From: Emiliania huxleyi CCMP1516 | Lineage: Eukaryota > Haptophyta > Isochrysidales > Noelaerhabdaceae | Reading direction: 5' to 3' | Assembly: GCF_000372725.1 (NCBI RefSeq) | Contig: NW_005200250.1 | Coordinates: 341,007 to 405,006 of the forward strand | DNA length: 64,000 bases | In this document: positions 50,223 through 59,886 of the stretch, in pieces | Layout of the letters: every line of letters begins with the position of its first letter | Numbering within the stretch: the first letter of the stretch is position 1 | Notes under the pieces: model-generated | Database searches by the model: none | Told to the model about the DNA's origin: nothing | Seen by the model: only the letters and a program-made list of their open reading frames with translations | Position numbers and translations under genes: made by a program

Positions 50223-50999
50223 ATGTCGGACAACGTCTCTGCCGCGGAGCCGGTTGAAAGCGAGGGAGCCCGGGAGCTGCGCTGGTTCGGCCTGACCGTG
50301 TGTGTGGCCGTGCTGCTGCTGCAGACGCTGTGGCAGATCGTCCCAAACGCTCGGGCCAACGTGTACGACTTCTTCATCATCCGGATGACGAGCCTGTGGT
50401 ACAGGGTCGTCCTCGAGCGAGTGCCGGGCGGCGCGCGCCTGCTCGACGTGGGCGTCGGCACAGCCACGGCGCTGGTCAAAAGCAAGGAGATCCTCGAGCG
50501 GAAGAACATCACTGTGGTCGGGATCGACTACGACAAGGCCTACATCGACAAGGCGGCGACTGTGGTGGGCGATGCGGGCCTCGGCAAGCGGATTTTGCTG
50601 AACTGCACGTCCATCCAGAACCCAAAGCTCCGCGCGGTCTTCACCGGCACGGCCAAGTTCGACGCCGCCTACTTTTCCGGCTCGCTCACGCTCATGCCCG
50701 ACCCCGTGGCGGCACTCAAGTGCACCGCCGGCATGCTCACCGACAACGGCGTGATCTACGTCACGCAGACCTTCCAGAACCGCCCCTCGCCCATCATGGA
50801 GCGCATCAAGCCGCTGCTGCGTCGCTTCACCTCCATCGACTTTGGCCGCGTCACCTACTACAGCGACGTCCACAACATCGTCCAAAAGGCCGGCCTGGCC
50901 GTCATCGAGGATGGGCCGATACCCGGCTCGATCGACAACGCGTCGCAGACTGCGCGGCTGCTCGTGCTCAAGCCCACCGGCGCGACGAAGAAGGACTGA
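50223..50999 (+). CDS. Membrane-anchored SAM-dependent methyltransferase
   Basis: A 258-residue single-exon protein with a membrane helix near the start (LTVCVAVLLLQTLWQIVP). The methyltransferase core follows: ARLLDVGVGTATALV (motif I with intact glycines), VVGIDYDKAYIDKA (motif II acidic residue), FDAAYFSGSLTLMPDP, and MLTDNGVIYVTQTFQNR. The C-terminus ends in LKPTGATKKD. The substrate is unknown. The gene is tail-to-tail with the ankyrin gene (stops 168 bases apart). Confidence 0.82.
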   Translation: MSDNVSAAEPVESEGARELRWFGLTVCVAVLLLQTLWQIVPNARANVYDFFIIRMTSLWYRVVLERVPGGARLLDVGVGTATALVKSKEILERKNITVVGIDYDKAYIDKAATVVGDAGLGKRILLNCTSIQNPKLRAVFTGTAKFDAAYFSGSLTLMPDPVAALKCTAGMLTDNGVIYVTQTFQNRPSPIMERIKPLLRRFTSIDFGRVTYYSDVHNIVQKAGLAVIEDGPIPGSIDNASQTARLLVLKPTGATKKD

Positions 51000-51166
51000 G
51001 CGCGTCGCCAGCGAACGCCCACATATATTGCCCGTGGCCCCCCTCCGAGCCACGCGGCCACACACCCACAGAGAGAGACCTGTTATAAGTAGACTTCCTA
51101 TTCCCACTTCACTGCGCAGTGCGTCTTATATACCTTTGAATACACGTTAAAAACGTACTTACTTCA

Positions 51167-52118
51167 TCACTTTCGTTTTGTCGCTTTCCCCTTCTTCCCG
51201 CCCTTCTTGCCCTTTGCGCCCTTGCTGCCCGCGCCGAAAGCGGCCGACTCCTCGACCGCGCACTCGTACCCTTTGCGGCGCAAGGCGTCCAGGTCGAGGT
51301 TGGTAGTGCGGCCGCCAGGACGCTCCAGCACTCTCCACATCTGTGGGCAAGGTGCGGCCTGTCAGGGAGGTGGAGAGGTTCGGGTGACTCCTCTGCGAGT
51401 GGGCCGTCGCCTCTCCGGCGAATTTTGGCGGTGTCTGCCCGCAGTTGTCGGCGAGACGGGGGTCTGCACCTGCCTCGAGCAACAACACAGCAAGTCCGAG
51501 GGCATCGGGTGGAGCTGGCTCCGGCGCACTGGGGGTCTTTGGCTTGCTCTTTGTGCCCTTGCCCTTCTTGCTGGTCCCCTTCTTCTTCTTCTTCTCCTTC
51601 GCTGCAGCAAGAGGCGGCGCTCCCTCATCAACCACCACCCCACTCTCGGTCAGAAAAAATCCCGCCTCGGCATCTGCCGCGTCCTCCTCTTGCTCACGCG
51701 CCCGCCTGAATTCCTCCTCGTGTGCCAAAGCGGCAGGCCAACCTTTTGCCCAATCTGGGGCGCCAACCGGCGGGCCCAAGGCAACGTGAAGAAGAGTTCG
51801 GCCGCCGGAATCTCGTGCGTTTGGGTTAGCTCGGGCTCGTAAGAGTAGCCTCAGGCTGCTGACGGCACCGTAACGGCAGGCAATGTGTGCTGGAGTTCCG
51901 AGGACCATCGACGAGGCTGCTGGTTGAGCCCCCGCTTTGAGAAGCAGCTCGACGCTCTGTGCACTGGCTACGCCGCCGGCCATGCAGGCGTGATGAAGCG
52001 CAGTAAGTCCGTTGGGATCTGCAGCGTTCGCATCTGCATTTGCATTCAGACACTCAGCGACGAGTTCCGGGTCACCGTTGAGTGCAGCCGCCAGCAGGAG
52101 CCCATTCAGTTCCGCCAT
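51167..52118 (-). CDS. Ankyrin-repeat protein
   Basis: Two exons (52118-51411 and 51340-51167) give 293 residues. Ankyrin repeats: GLLLAAALNGDPELVAECLN, DPNGLTALHHACMAGGVASA, SMVLGTPAHIACRYGAVSSL and GGRTLLHVALGP, then a Lys-rich linker (AAKEKKKKKGTSKKGKGTKS) and a last repeat (ALGLAVLLLEAGADPRLADN). The C-terminal exon is MWRVLERPGGRTTNLDLDAL followed by a basic tail. The 70-base intron reads GC-AG (GAG|GCGACG). Ankyrin repeats bind proteins; the partner is unknown. The start at MAELNGLLL is preferred to an in-frame upstream frame to 52223. Confidence 0.8.
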
Positions 52119-52377
52119 GATGCATGAACGTTTCGAGACAGACAGATTTTTAGCAACGTTTCGTGGACGGGGAGAGGGGCAAGAAATGACCGGCAAATGA
52201 GGTGTTGTTGATTCAGACCTCATTGTACAACAAAAAAATACAGGACCATCTAGGCAATAGCGCTGGGAACTCCTGTTGACACACGGGCGAGGTGTATATT
52301 GACTATTGTGAACATATGCTCGCTACGGGTGCACCAGATCTACTCGACATCTCTCGAGGGCGACTACAGCTCTAGGT

Positions 52378-53665
52378 CTAGCGTCCCCACTCGTTCTCGA
52401 CCGCGGGAGGCGCCGCAGCCGCCTGTGCCGTGATGAGCCCGTCGCCGGTCGCGCCGGTCGCCGCAGCGGCGACGGTCGCCGGAGCGGCCTCAGTGGCCTC
52501 GGGTGCGGCAGCCTGAGCGGGCGCAAGCGTCTCGGCAGTGTCGGCTGCCGCCGTCGCGGCGGAGAGCACGCCGCTGTTGACCATGCCGACGATGCCGGTG
52601 CTCAGGGACGCTGAGAGCCGGCCGACGGCCGCGCCAAGGGCCGACTTTGGCTGGTAGTGCTGGTGCTGCTGGCCTTGGGCGCTGGCTGCCGGAGTGGCGA
52701 CATCCCCCGTCTCGCCTTGATGGTTGAGCTTGTCGAACGCATCGGCCGTCTGCGTGTTGAGGTCGTCAAAGGAGCTCTCGCCCGAAGCGCCGGTGCTGGC
52801 GTAGGCGCCACCGGTGGCGATGCCCTGGTTCATGTACGCGCGCCACCCGGCGGTGAGGTGGCGCCGCTGGCCGCCGGCCTCCTCATCTTGGACCTGCGCG
52901 CCGTGGTTGAGGGCGTTGAAGCTGTCGGCCGTCTCGGCGTTGAGGTCGTTGAAGCCCGTCGCCGGGTCGGTGGTGCCGGCGGCGACTCCGGCGCCCGCGT
53001 TGGCGTACTGGAGGCCGGTGGCGATGCCCTGGTTCATGTACGCCTGCCAGCCCGCAAAGTGGGGAGCCGAGGCGGCGCCGGACGAGGAGGGCGAGGCGGG
53101 CGCGGCGGTGGAGGCGGGCGCAGCGTCGGAGGCGGGTGCCGCGCTCGAGGCGGTGGGTGAACCGAGCGCCGCGGTCAGCGAGTCGACGACCGAGAGGATG
53201 CCAGCGGTGAAGGCGTCGGTCGAGGAGACAATTGGCGTGGCGACGGCAGAGGTGACGTCGGTCCCGATGGTTGAGGTTGGCGAGGCGGCGGTGGAGGTTG
53301 AAGCGGTGGACGGCGAGGCGGTGACGGCGGCGGGCTCGCCCTGGTGGTTAAGCGCGCTGAAGGCGTCCGCGGTCTGAGCGTTGAGGTCGTCAAAGGAGCC
53401 CTCGCCCGAAGCGCCGGTGCCGGCGTAGGCGGCGCCCGTCTGAAGGCCCTGGTTCATGTAGGCTAGCCATCCGGCGGTGAGCTCGCGGCCGTGGAGCGGG
53501 ACCGGGGCGGCGTACGTGGTGATGATCGAGAGCATGCTTGGGCGGAAGGAGATGGCTGTGCGTGACGAGTCGTCCTTGGGGATGAACTTCACAAGCGGGA
53601 CTCTTGGCGGCCGCGGAGCTGACGAGCAGCAAGGCCGCGAGCATGGGGAAGCGGGGGATTTGCAT
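52378..53665 (-). CDS. Three-repeat AYMNQG protein with signal peptide and apparent frame break
   Basis: The main frame runs from about 53730 to 52378 and carries three copies of a 45-50 residue module: AGWLAYMNQGLQTGAAYAGT, AGWQAYMNQGIATGLQYANA and AGWRAYMNQGIATGGAYAST. Each is followed by FDDLNxQTADAF and LNHQGE. Between them are Ala/Thr/Ser-rich linkers. A signal peptide, MQIPRFPMLAALLLVSSAAA, begins at 53665 but in another frame; the switch lies near 53600-53612. Either a one-base error, a real frameshift or a very short intron separates them. The last 100 residues are Ala-rich. No family recognised; likely secreted or plastid-associated. Confidence 0.65.
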
Positions 53666-53774
53666 AGGACACAAATGTCGCCGAGACGTGCGGGGGTCAC
53701 GCCGTTCTTTCTTGGTCTTTGGCCACACAAGAGAGAGAGTTAGAAGTTAGTTGTTTCTGTTAGTAGTGTCGCGC

Positions 53775-53812
53775 GTGCACCTCGATCCTACCGTGTTTGT
53801 TATACCCCCCCC
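53775..53812 (+). repeat. dispersed repeat GTGCACCTCGATCCTACCGT
   Basis: GTGCACCTCGATCCTACCGT then GTTTGTTATACCCCCC is nearly repeated at 57136-57175 (GTGCACCTCGATCCTGTACC, then TTTGTTATGACCCCCC). It lies just before the CBM-like fragment. Confidence 0.85.
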
Positions 53813-53880
53813 CTTAAACAGGCGATAGGGGACCCTTACCGATTTAAACAGATCACACATCACTGAGGGCTAACCTCGGA

Positions 53881-54535
53881 ATGTGACACCATCAATGGCG
53901 GCTTCCTGTCGGTGGAGTACCCGTGGGCAGTCACCGATGACAGGATTCTGCGCGAGCGAGTGGTCGTCGGCGCGTACAGCGGCCACAGCATGCTCAAGCT
54001 GATCGTGCCCGATCTCGAGGTCGGCGGCGCGCTCTACCTACAGACATTTCCAAGCCCGTGCGGCGGGCAGCGATCCCCGCCAACCCGCACGCTGCTCCAT
54101 TTGCTTAGCGGGGACACGTACTTAATCCGCTTCATTGCTGGCACTGACGCCGGGAAGAAAGGATGCGTGCGGATCCGCCTGCTCGACGTTTCCCACGAGC
54201 AGGCGCCCCTCGCCGAGTTCGAGTGGGTCGAGCTGTCGGAGACGGCACGCCGGGTGGAGCTGTGCTACACGCACGAGATGGCCGACGCGATGGACGTCAG
54301 GCTACAGTTTGATGTGGGCTCGTCTGCTCAGGCTGCCGGGCCCCGCCGCCCCATCGCACTGTGCAGCACACCTCTGCACCCTTCATCCCTTCCCTGACAC
54401 TCTCGCTCGTCTCCCCGCGCTCACACACAGGTGCTTTACATTGCCAATGTTGAGCTCGTCCGCAGCGCCGAGGGGCGTGAGGCTGCCGCCGGCGCCCCGG
54501 ACCCTGCCTGGAAGAGGTCCAAGCACCCGGTGTAA
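53881..54535 (+). CDS. Carbohydrate-binding-module-like protein, 5' part not found
   Basis: Two exons end at 54331 and run 54431-54535, joined by a 99-base GC-AG intron (CTCAG|GCTGCC). The frame has no ATG near its beginning and meets a TGA just upstream (about 53862), so an upstream exon is missing or the gene is truncated. The protein is beta-rich: LKLIVPDLEVGGALYLQTF, LLSGDTYLIRFIAGTDAGKK, VRIRLLDVSHEQAPLAEFEW, LQFDVGSSAQVLYIANVELV. This order resembles CBM4/9-type jelly-roll modules, whose end is typically iDNVxL. It ends at KHPV. The dispersed repeat at 53775 just upstream may have displaced the true 5' end. Confidence 0.5.
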
Positions 54536-54630
54536 ACATTGTGTGGGACGAGACACAGAGAGTTGACACGGTGACAGGTTATACTCACACACGGAAAAAC
54601 ACACGGACAGTCGACAACAAGGACACAAAA

Positions 54631-54867
54631 CTAGGGCCTATGAGAGTTTGCCGGTGCCCAGGATGTCACACTGCCACCGGAGGTAAGGTACGACTGCCAC
54701 GATGCCATGACGACTAATGAGAGAACGCCGAGCGCGGCAATGAAGAGGACGAGTCGGGCGTTTCCGTCTCTCACCAGCTGCGTGATGAGGCCAACGAGCA
54801 GCATGCTGCCCATGCTTACGACAAGGACGAGCTCCGGTGAGAGCAGGAGAGGCTCCTCGGCCGACAT
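54631..54867 (-). CDS. Small two-helix membrane protein
   Basis: A 78-residue frame from MSAEEPLLLSPELVLVVSMG, with helices ELVLVVSMGSMLLVGLITQL and ARLVLFIAALGVLSLVVMAS, ending NSHRP. No family recognised. The acidic-dileucine start (EEPLLL) resembles a sorting signal. The gap 54868-55273 upstream has no clear gene; a repeat copy lies at 55119-55172. Confidence 0.55.
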   Translation of the reverse strand: MSAEEPLLLSPELVLVVSMGSMLLVGLITQLVRDGNARLVLFIAALGVLSLVVMASWQSYLTSGGSVTSWAPANSHRP

Positions 54868-55118
54868 CGGGGCGGGCGGGTTTCCTCGCAAGCAGCCAGA
54901 GCACGCCCAGCAGAGCAGGCAACACCGCTGACAGCCTCACAGCTGTGCCGAGAAAAGAAATAGTTTTCCGGCGCGAATGCATATGCGAGCCAGCCCGAGC
55001 TGCGGGCGCAACATTCCTCGTCGAGGGGCGAGATGCACGGCAACGAAAGAGAGAAGTGGAACTGGAAGCAGCCGCCACGCTCCTCAAGTTTTGTGGACGT
55101 TGTTCGCTTCACAGATAG

Positions 55119-55172
55119 GTGATATGAAACAAGAACCTCGCATACTTCGACAGTGAGGGTGTGAGAGACATG
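55119..55172 (+). repeat. dispersed repeat, AACAAGAACCTCGCAT type
   Basis: TGAAACAAGAACCTCGCATA...AGTGAGGGTGTGAGAGACAT matches 34682-34735 closely. Both copies follow intergenic DNA. Confidence 0.85.
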
Positions 55173-55273
55173 ATGAGTTGGAGTGCCTGCCTGCTTTGCG
55201 CCAGGACACGTGCAGCGCGCGCGGGACTAGCGCGCGGACGGGGGAGCGCCAGCCCGCCCTCGGTCGCGCACCA

Positions 55274-55696
55274 TCACTCGACCCTGACCGCGGTGCCGTA
55301 TGCAAGGATCTCACTCGCGCCCGCGCTGACGGAGGAGCTCACCAGCCGCAGGCCGATCACGGCGTTGCCACCCTTTGCAGTCGCGTCGTCCGCTAGTCTC
55401 GACATGGCCTCTGCTCGCGCCTCTTGCAGCAGATCCGTGTACGATGTTATCTCGCCTCCAACGATCTGCCTGAAGCCAGCGAGGAGGTCGTGGCCGACGT
55501 TCTTTGCGCGCACGGTCGAGCCTTCCGCGAGGCCACAAAACTGGACTACCGTTGACCCCGGGATGCTGTCCGTCGTCGAGAAGGCGACAGCGGCCGCCGG
55601 CGCGTGGTCCGACAGGTGCCTCGTCCCTCGCGTGGTTAAGCGGAGTGTGGCTCGTCGGCTGGCAAACAGCATTAAGCGGGCGCTGAGAGTGGGCAC
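55274..55696 (-). CDS. YbjQ/UPF0145-family protein
   Basis: A 140-residue protein with an Arg/Ser-rich leader (MPTLSARLMLFASRRATLRL), which could be a mitochondrial or plastid presequence, then the YbjQ domain: STTDSIPGSTVVQFCGLAEG, STVRAKN, IVGGEITSYTDLLQEARAEA, GGNAVIGLRLVSSSVSAGAS and ILAYGTAVRV. These are the expected positions of the family (ST..IPG, GG.., G.NA..G, YGTA). Members are described as heavy-metal-binding domain proteins; function in algae unknown. Confidence 0.85.
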   Translation of the reverse strand: MPTLSARLMLFASRRATLRLTTRGTRHLSDHAPAAAVAFSTTDSIPGSTVVQFCGLAEGSTVRAKNVGHDLLAGFRQIVGGEITSYTDLLQEARAEAMSRLADDATAKGGNAVIGLRLVSSSVSAGASEILAYGTAVRVE

Positions 55697-55744
55697 GAAA
55701 ACTACGCCTGAAAAAGAGAAAACACAGCGTATGACATCTTATGC

Positions 55745-55800
55745 TCGGCAGTGGGGGGTGCCCACGCCGCCGAGTTCCGCGGACGGCCCCGCCACCCTTC
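55745..55800 (-). repeat. dispersed repeat, reversed partial copy
   Basis: AGTGGGGGGTGCCCACGCCG then CCGAGTTCCGCGGACGGCC is the reverse complement of part of 42097-42185. Confidence 0.8.
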
Positions 55801-55857
55801 ACGTACGGATCATGTAGTCCCCACAATCGCTGTCGTGATCCCTGGTCATGTTGACAA

Positions 55858-56062
55858 CCCCCCCCCCCCCCCCCCCCCATGAAGTACAGCGATCGCCACC
55901 TCGCTGGCCTCTCCGCAAGGCCCCCCGACCGCGTCGAACTCATCGGCGCGGGCTCTCTCGGCTACGGGACCGGCCCCAGCTTCGGCTGAGGGCTAACAAG
56001 GTACAAGCTGCCGAGCCCAAATCACTGAGTCTGAGAGAGTCGTGATTTCTTCTTGTCATGTA
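55858..56062 (+). repeat. Truncated copy of the 3' end of the element at 47232-48281
   Basis: A run of about 22 C is followed by sequence encoding PDRVELIGAGSLGYGTGPSF and a stop, then CTGAGGGCTAACAAG and GCCGAGCCCAAATCACT, ending GAGTCGTGATTTCTTCTTG. This is the reverse complement of 47232-47350, so it is a second, truncated copy. Confidence 0.85.
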
Positions 56063-57270
56063 GAGAGTGCGTTGTGTTTTTGTTTTGTATCCCCCCCGTG
56101 TGTTCCGCGAGTGCGTGTGCCCCGTCGTCCGTGCTAGGACGTGTAACACCTGACTGACTTCTCTCGGCAAGTGGCACGAGTCCCCGTCACCCGTCTTTAT
56201 TTCTTAGACTTAGTCCTAGCCTGTCGTCAGGATTCGGTACTTCAGCTTGGTAAGTATCATCGTATCCTTCTCGAGGGGGGGTATCAAGGTATGCTCTAGG
56301 CCTCTGTGGGGACCCATCTCGGCTGGGTATCAAGGTATCATCGGCGGCCGCGCAGCGCGAAGCGACAATTCACACCTCGGACGTTTATCCTCTTCGCTTC
56401 CGGTTCCGTTCGCGCGCCACGCCCAACCAACCAACCATATACCGAAATGGTCTCGTCGCAGGTTGCACCTGCAGCTGGAGCAACGCTATCCGGAATCGCC
56501 GAATCATTTGCTCTTCTGAAGTAGCGAGCTGGGACAGTCCCATCGTGGATTACATAGCCGTCAAAGCAGGCGGCATAGATTTCGCGCGAACGCAACGTTG
56601 CCAGGGATTATGCTCGAGGGATCCCTGGCAACGTTGCCAGGGACCGCACCGGCTGCCTAGGCCCTAGCCCGCTAGCCGGCTGGCGGCCGCAGCCCGCAGG
56701 CCGCCCAACCAATGCGACGACGGCCGCAATTGCCGCCCTCCTCGCCCAGCGCATTGCTTAGAAGTAAGGCTTAGTGGTGCGCTCGCGTCCCTCCTGCGCG
56801 ACGCTCATTCGAGCGCGTTCTTGTCTGTCTCGGCGCGCGCGCGCAGCGCGCGAAGAGGTGTGAAGAGGGGGGTCGTGTCCGGTGTGACGGGTAACCCACA
56901 CCCGAGGGTATCAACCTATCCTCTAGGGGCCCAATGCGGATCCTCTCAAGAGGGTATCAGGGTATAGCCCTGGGGTATGCGTATGATCTGGGAAGATGAT
57001 ACATACCCCAAGCTGAAGTTGTGAAGTACCGAATAAGTAGAATCCTGCTGAACAAGCTCCTCTTGTAGCTCGATCGGTCACACCGGCCATCGGCATCGCC
57101 GTCGGGGAGAGGGGGGACGACACTGCTTCTGCAGCGTGCACCTCGATCCTGTACCGTGTTTGTTATGACCCCCCCAAATGAACACACCAGTGAGGGTGGG
57201 CGAGACGATCGAGGGGTCCCGTACCATGCGGAATCCACCCCATCTCATCCAGTGCTCAAGTGCTCAAGTA
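56063..57270. other. gap with TATCAAGGTAT words and hairpin
   Basis: No gene supported. Words such as GGGTATCAAGGTAT recur at 56278, 56324, 56906 and 56950. A hairpin with CAACGTTGCCAGGGAT and ATCCCTGGCAACGTTG lies at about 56594-56636. A copy of the GTGCACCTCGATCC repeat lies at 57136-57175. Confidence 0.65.
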
Positions 57271-57771
57271 CAGTGGGTTGCGGGCATAAGAAAACGTGGC
57301 ATTAAGAAACCACGCCGAGCGATTTCCGCGAAAATCTAAGAAACCACGGCGGGCCGCAGGCGCGGCCCCGAGAAAAGGCCAGACACGAGTGTGAAAACGG
57401 GAGCCTCAGCCCAAAATTTCTCTTCGCCTGCGGCGCGCGCACTTGTCACTATCCAAGTCTGCGGTGTTCTGAGTGGAGTGCGAGTGGATGGAGGCGTGTG
57501 TGCGTCTCCCGTCATCCAGAGAGCCGACTCGGCGGCAGACTCTGGCATCGCCCTCGCGGACCGCAGCTTATCTCTTTCTTACTTACCTAAAAATCCTTCG
57601 GGCCGGCTCTGGCTCTCTAGGTGTGAGTGTAGAGTTGTTTGGCTTGAGTGCCGGCCGGAGCTAAGAAACCACGGCGTCGGGTGGGTGAGGGCTGTGGAAA
57701 GGCGTAGAAACGGCGGCGTGCCGCGCAATCCTGTTTTCTTAATGCCGATAGGGGGGCCGCGCAACCCACTG
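57271..57771. mobile_element. MITE-like element with mariner-type ends
   Basis: CAGTGGGTTGCG at 57271 pairs with CGCAACCCACTG ending at 57771. Inside, GGCATTAAGAAA and TTTCTTAATGCC extend the terminal inverted repeats imperfectly. The flanks read TA|CAGTG...CACTG|TA, so TA could be the duplicated target, as for Tc1/mariner elements. The copy is 501 bases without a transposase. Its right end is 33 bases before the start of the next gene. Confidence 0.65.
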
Positions 57772-57803
57772 TACCGAATCCAGCGCACCTGCCGTGTGGG
57801 CTC

Positions 57804-59465
57804 ATGGTCCTGTCGCTGATCACTGCGATCACCGCCCTCACCGCCGGGCCTCGCGCGATCATCGCCGCGCCTCGCCGTGGCGGCCGCGCAAATCTGAGGG
57901 CGATGGCGCTCGGCGTCGGCGACGACTTCCCTCCGGCGGCACTCCGCTCGCTCGGCGTCGAGGGCAGGCGGGCGGTCGTCGCCTTTGTCAACGCGGACGA
58001 CGACTTCAACGACGCAAAGGAGCTGCGGCTCTTTGAGACGCGCGCCGACGAGTTTGCCCGCCGCAAGTGCGCGCTTGTCGCCGTGCGGCCGCCGGAGGGC
58101 GCGAGCGAGGCGGCTGGCCGACTCTATCCGTCGCTCACGCTGCACGACGACGAGGAGGACGCGGTTAGGACAGCCGCCGGACTGCCGCTCGGCTGGCGTC
58201 CGCGGCGGCCGCGCGCCACCTTCCTGCTCGCCGCCAACGGCACTGTCTGCGAGGCTGTCTCTGGCGGCGTCGGCTGCACCGAGCACCCCGCGTTTGCTGC
58301 GCGAGCCGTTGCGAGGCTCGACGACGCCGAGGCGTCCGCCGTCGCGCGGCTCGCGTCGGACGAGCTGCGCTCCTCCTTCGCCTCCGCCGCCTCCGCCGCC
58401 GCCTCCGAGTCGCGGCCTCCCCCCGCCGCCGCCGCCGTGGCGAGGGAGCGGGCGGCGGCGCGGGAGGCGGCGGCGGCGAGACTGGAGGAGGAGGACGCGG
58501 CGGCGGCGCAGCGCGCGCAGGCGATTCGGGTGGAGGCGCGGTGGAGGGCGACGGCGGCGGGCAGCGGCGACGCTGGCTTCGCCGCGGAGCTAGCGGTGGA
58601 GGCGGACAAGGCGGCGGCTGCCGCCTCCGCCGCCGCCGCCGCGGCGCGCCGCGCCCGGCAAGCGCTGGTGGCTGCAGCGGCGGCGGGCGGCGCGTCCTCG
58701 GCGGAGGCGGCGGCCAAGGCGGCGGCGGCGCGGGCGGCGCAGGAGGAGGCGGAGAGGCGGGCGGACGAGCGCGCGATGCTGCGCATGCAGTGGGAGGCGC
58801 TAGAGCTGCCGCTCAATCTGGCGGAGCGGGAGGCGGAGGAGCTGGGGCGGAGGGCGGACGGGGCGAAGGGCAGGGCGGGCCGGGCGCGGGGCCGGGCGGC
58901 GGCGGCGGAGGCGAAGCTCGAGGGGCAGCGGTCGCAGGACCTCGATCGCTTCGCGCAGGCGCAGGCCGCCTCGCGGGAGGAGGAGGACCGGAGGAGGCTC
59001 GACGCGCTCCTCGGCTCTGAGGCGGCGGCGCGCCGCCCGCCGCCCGCGGCGCCGCTGCCGCCGCCTCCAGTCATGGAGACCGCGCAGGGGGCGGCGGCGG
59101 CGCAGGCGGCGCAGGCGGCGGCGGAGCTCGAGGCCGAGGCCGAGGTGGCGGCCGATCGGGCGGCGGCGGCGCGGCACGCAGCGGAGGAGCAGCGGGCGAC
59201 GCGGCGCGCGGTGGAGGAGCGGCTGGCGGCGGCGGCGGCGGCGGCGCTCGAGGCGCAGCAGACCGCCGAGGCCGAGCCCGAGGCGAACGAGGCGCGCGCA
59301 GCGATGGAGGCGCTGATGGGGCGCGGGGGCGGCGGTCGGGGCGAGGAGGAGGGAGTGGAGCTGGAGGAGGTGGCGGCCTGCGAGGACGTCGCTCTCGCTG
59401 CAGCGCCGGAGCCGCCTGGCGAGGACCGCGAGCTAAGGATCTCGCCTCAGGACGGGGTTGTGTGA
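57804..59465 (+). CDS. Peroxiredoxin-like protein without catalytic Cys, with long Ala-rich coiled coil
   Basis: A 553-residue single-exon protein. The leader MVLSLITAITALTAGPRAII looks like a signal peptide and transit region. Residues 35-190 have an AhpC/Prx-like fold: ALGVGDDFPPAALRSLGVEG, RRAVVAFVNADDDFNDAKEL, LVAVRPPEGASEAAGRLYPS, RATFLLAANGTVCEAVSGGV. At the usual peroxidatic Cys position (T/SxxCT) there is no Cys, so peroxidase activity is unlikely. The remainder is an Ala/Glu/Arg-rich coiled coil (RERAAAREAAAARLEEEDAA). It ends near ISPQDGVV. A structural or scaffold role is an inference. Confidence 0.65.
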   Translation: MVLSLITAITALTAGPRAIIAAPRRGGRANLRAMALGVGDDFPPAALRSLGVEGRRAVVAFVNADDDFNDAKELRLFETRADEFARRKCALVAVRPPEGASEAAGRLYPSLTLHDDEEDAVRTAAGLPLGWRPRRPRATFLLAANGTVCEAVSGGVGCTEHPAFAARAVARLDDAEASAVARLASDELRSSFASAASAAASESRPPPAAAAVARERAAAREAAAARLEEEDAAAAQRAQAIRVEARWRATAAGSGDAGFAAELAVEADKAAAAASAAAAAARRARQALVAAAAAGGASSAEAAAKAAAARAAQEEAERRADERAMLRMQWEALELPLNLAEREAEELGRRADGAKGRAGRARGRAAAAEAKLEGQRSQDLDRFAQAQAASREEEDRRRLDALLGSEAAARRPPPAAPLPPPPVMETAQGAAAAQAAQAAAELEAEAEVAADRAAAARHAAEEQRATRRAVEERLAAAAAAALEAQQTAEAEPEANEARAAMEALMGRGGGGRGEEEGVELEEVAACEDVALAAAPEPPGEDRELRISPQDGVV

Positions 59466-59886
59466 ATGTGGCGTCTATCGCACTGTGAGGAATGAAACAG
59501 AGGAGACGTTCCTCGGGAGACGAGAAAGAGACCGTCTTCGGTCTTCTATAGGGCAGTAGGAGCGGGGTGGCGGTAGCGTACAACGACTCGGCGGCCTCTC
59601 GCCAGTCCCGGCAGTCCGGAGGATGCCGTGGTCGCCACAGTGACAGAAGCCGCCTCGTCATCTCCCAGATGGTTTTATTTTTGGAGCAAGTGCATTTGGC
59701 AACCTCACACCCAGGGCCGGGGAGCTAAGAAGCAAAAAGAAAGAAAGAAAGAAAACATACAACCCAAGGGAGGGATGGGAGCACACCCAGCGGGCCGGCT
59801 GAGCCGCCATTTTTTTTCGCTGGCTGAGCGAGCCCAGGCGGCCAGCGTGATCAACTCGTCGCGGAGAACGCTCACAAGTCGAGAGC
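59466..59886. other. promoter-side gap with dispersed repeat
   Basis: At 59729-59790 lies a (GAAA)n + ACAACCCAAGGGAGGGATGG copy. The remainder shows no gene and should be the 3' UTR of the coiled-coil gene and the promoter of the cyclophilin. Confidence 0.7.

Noticed and set aside
58124-59074. Minus-strand Ser/Ala-rich frame of 316 residues
   Set aside because: It is a shadow of the Ala-rich coiled coil on the plus strand.
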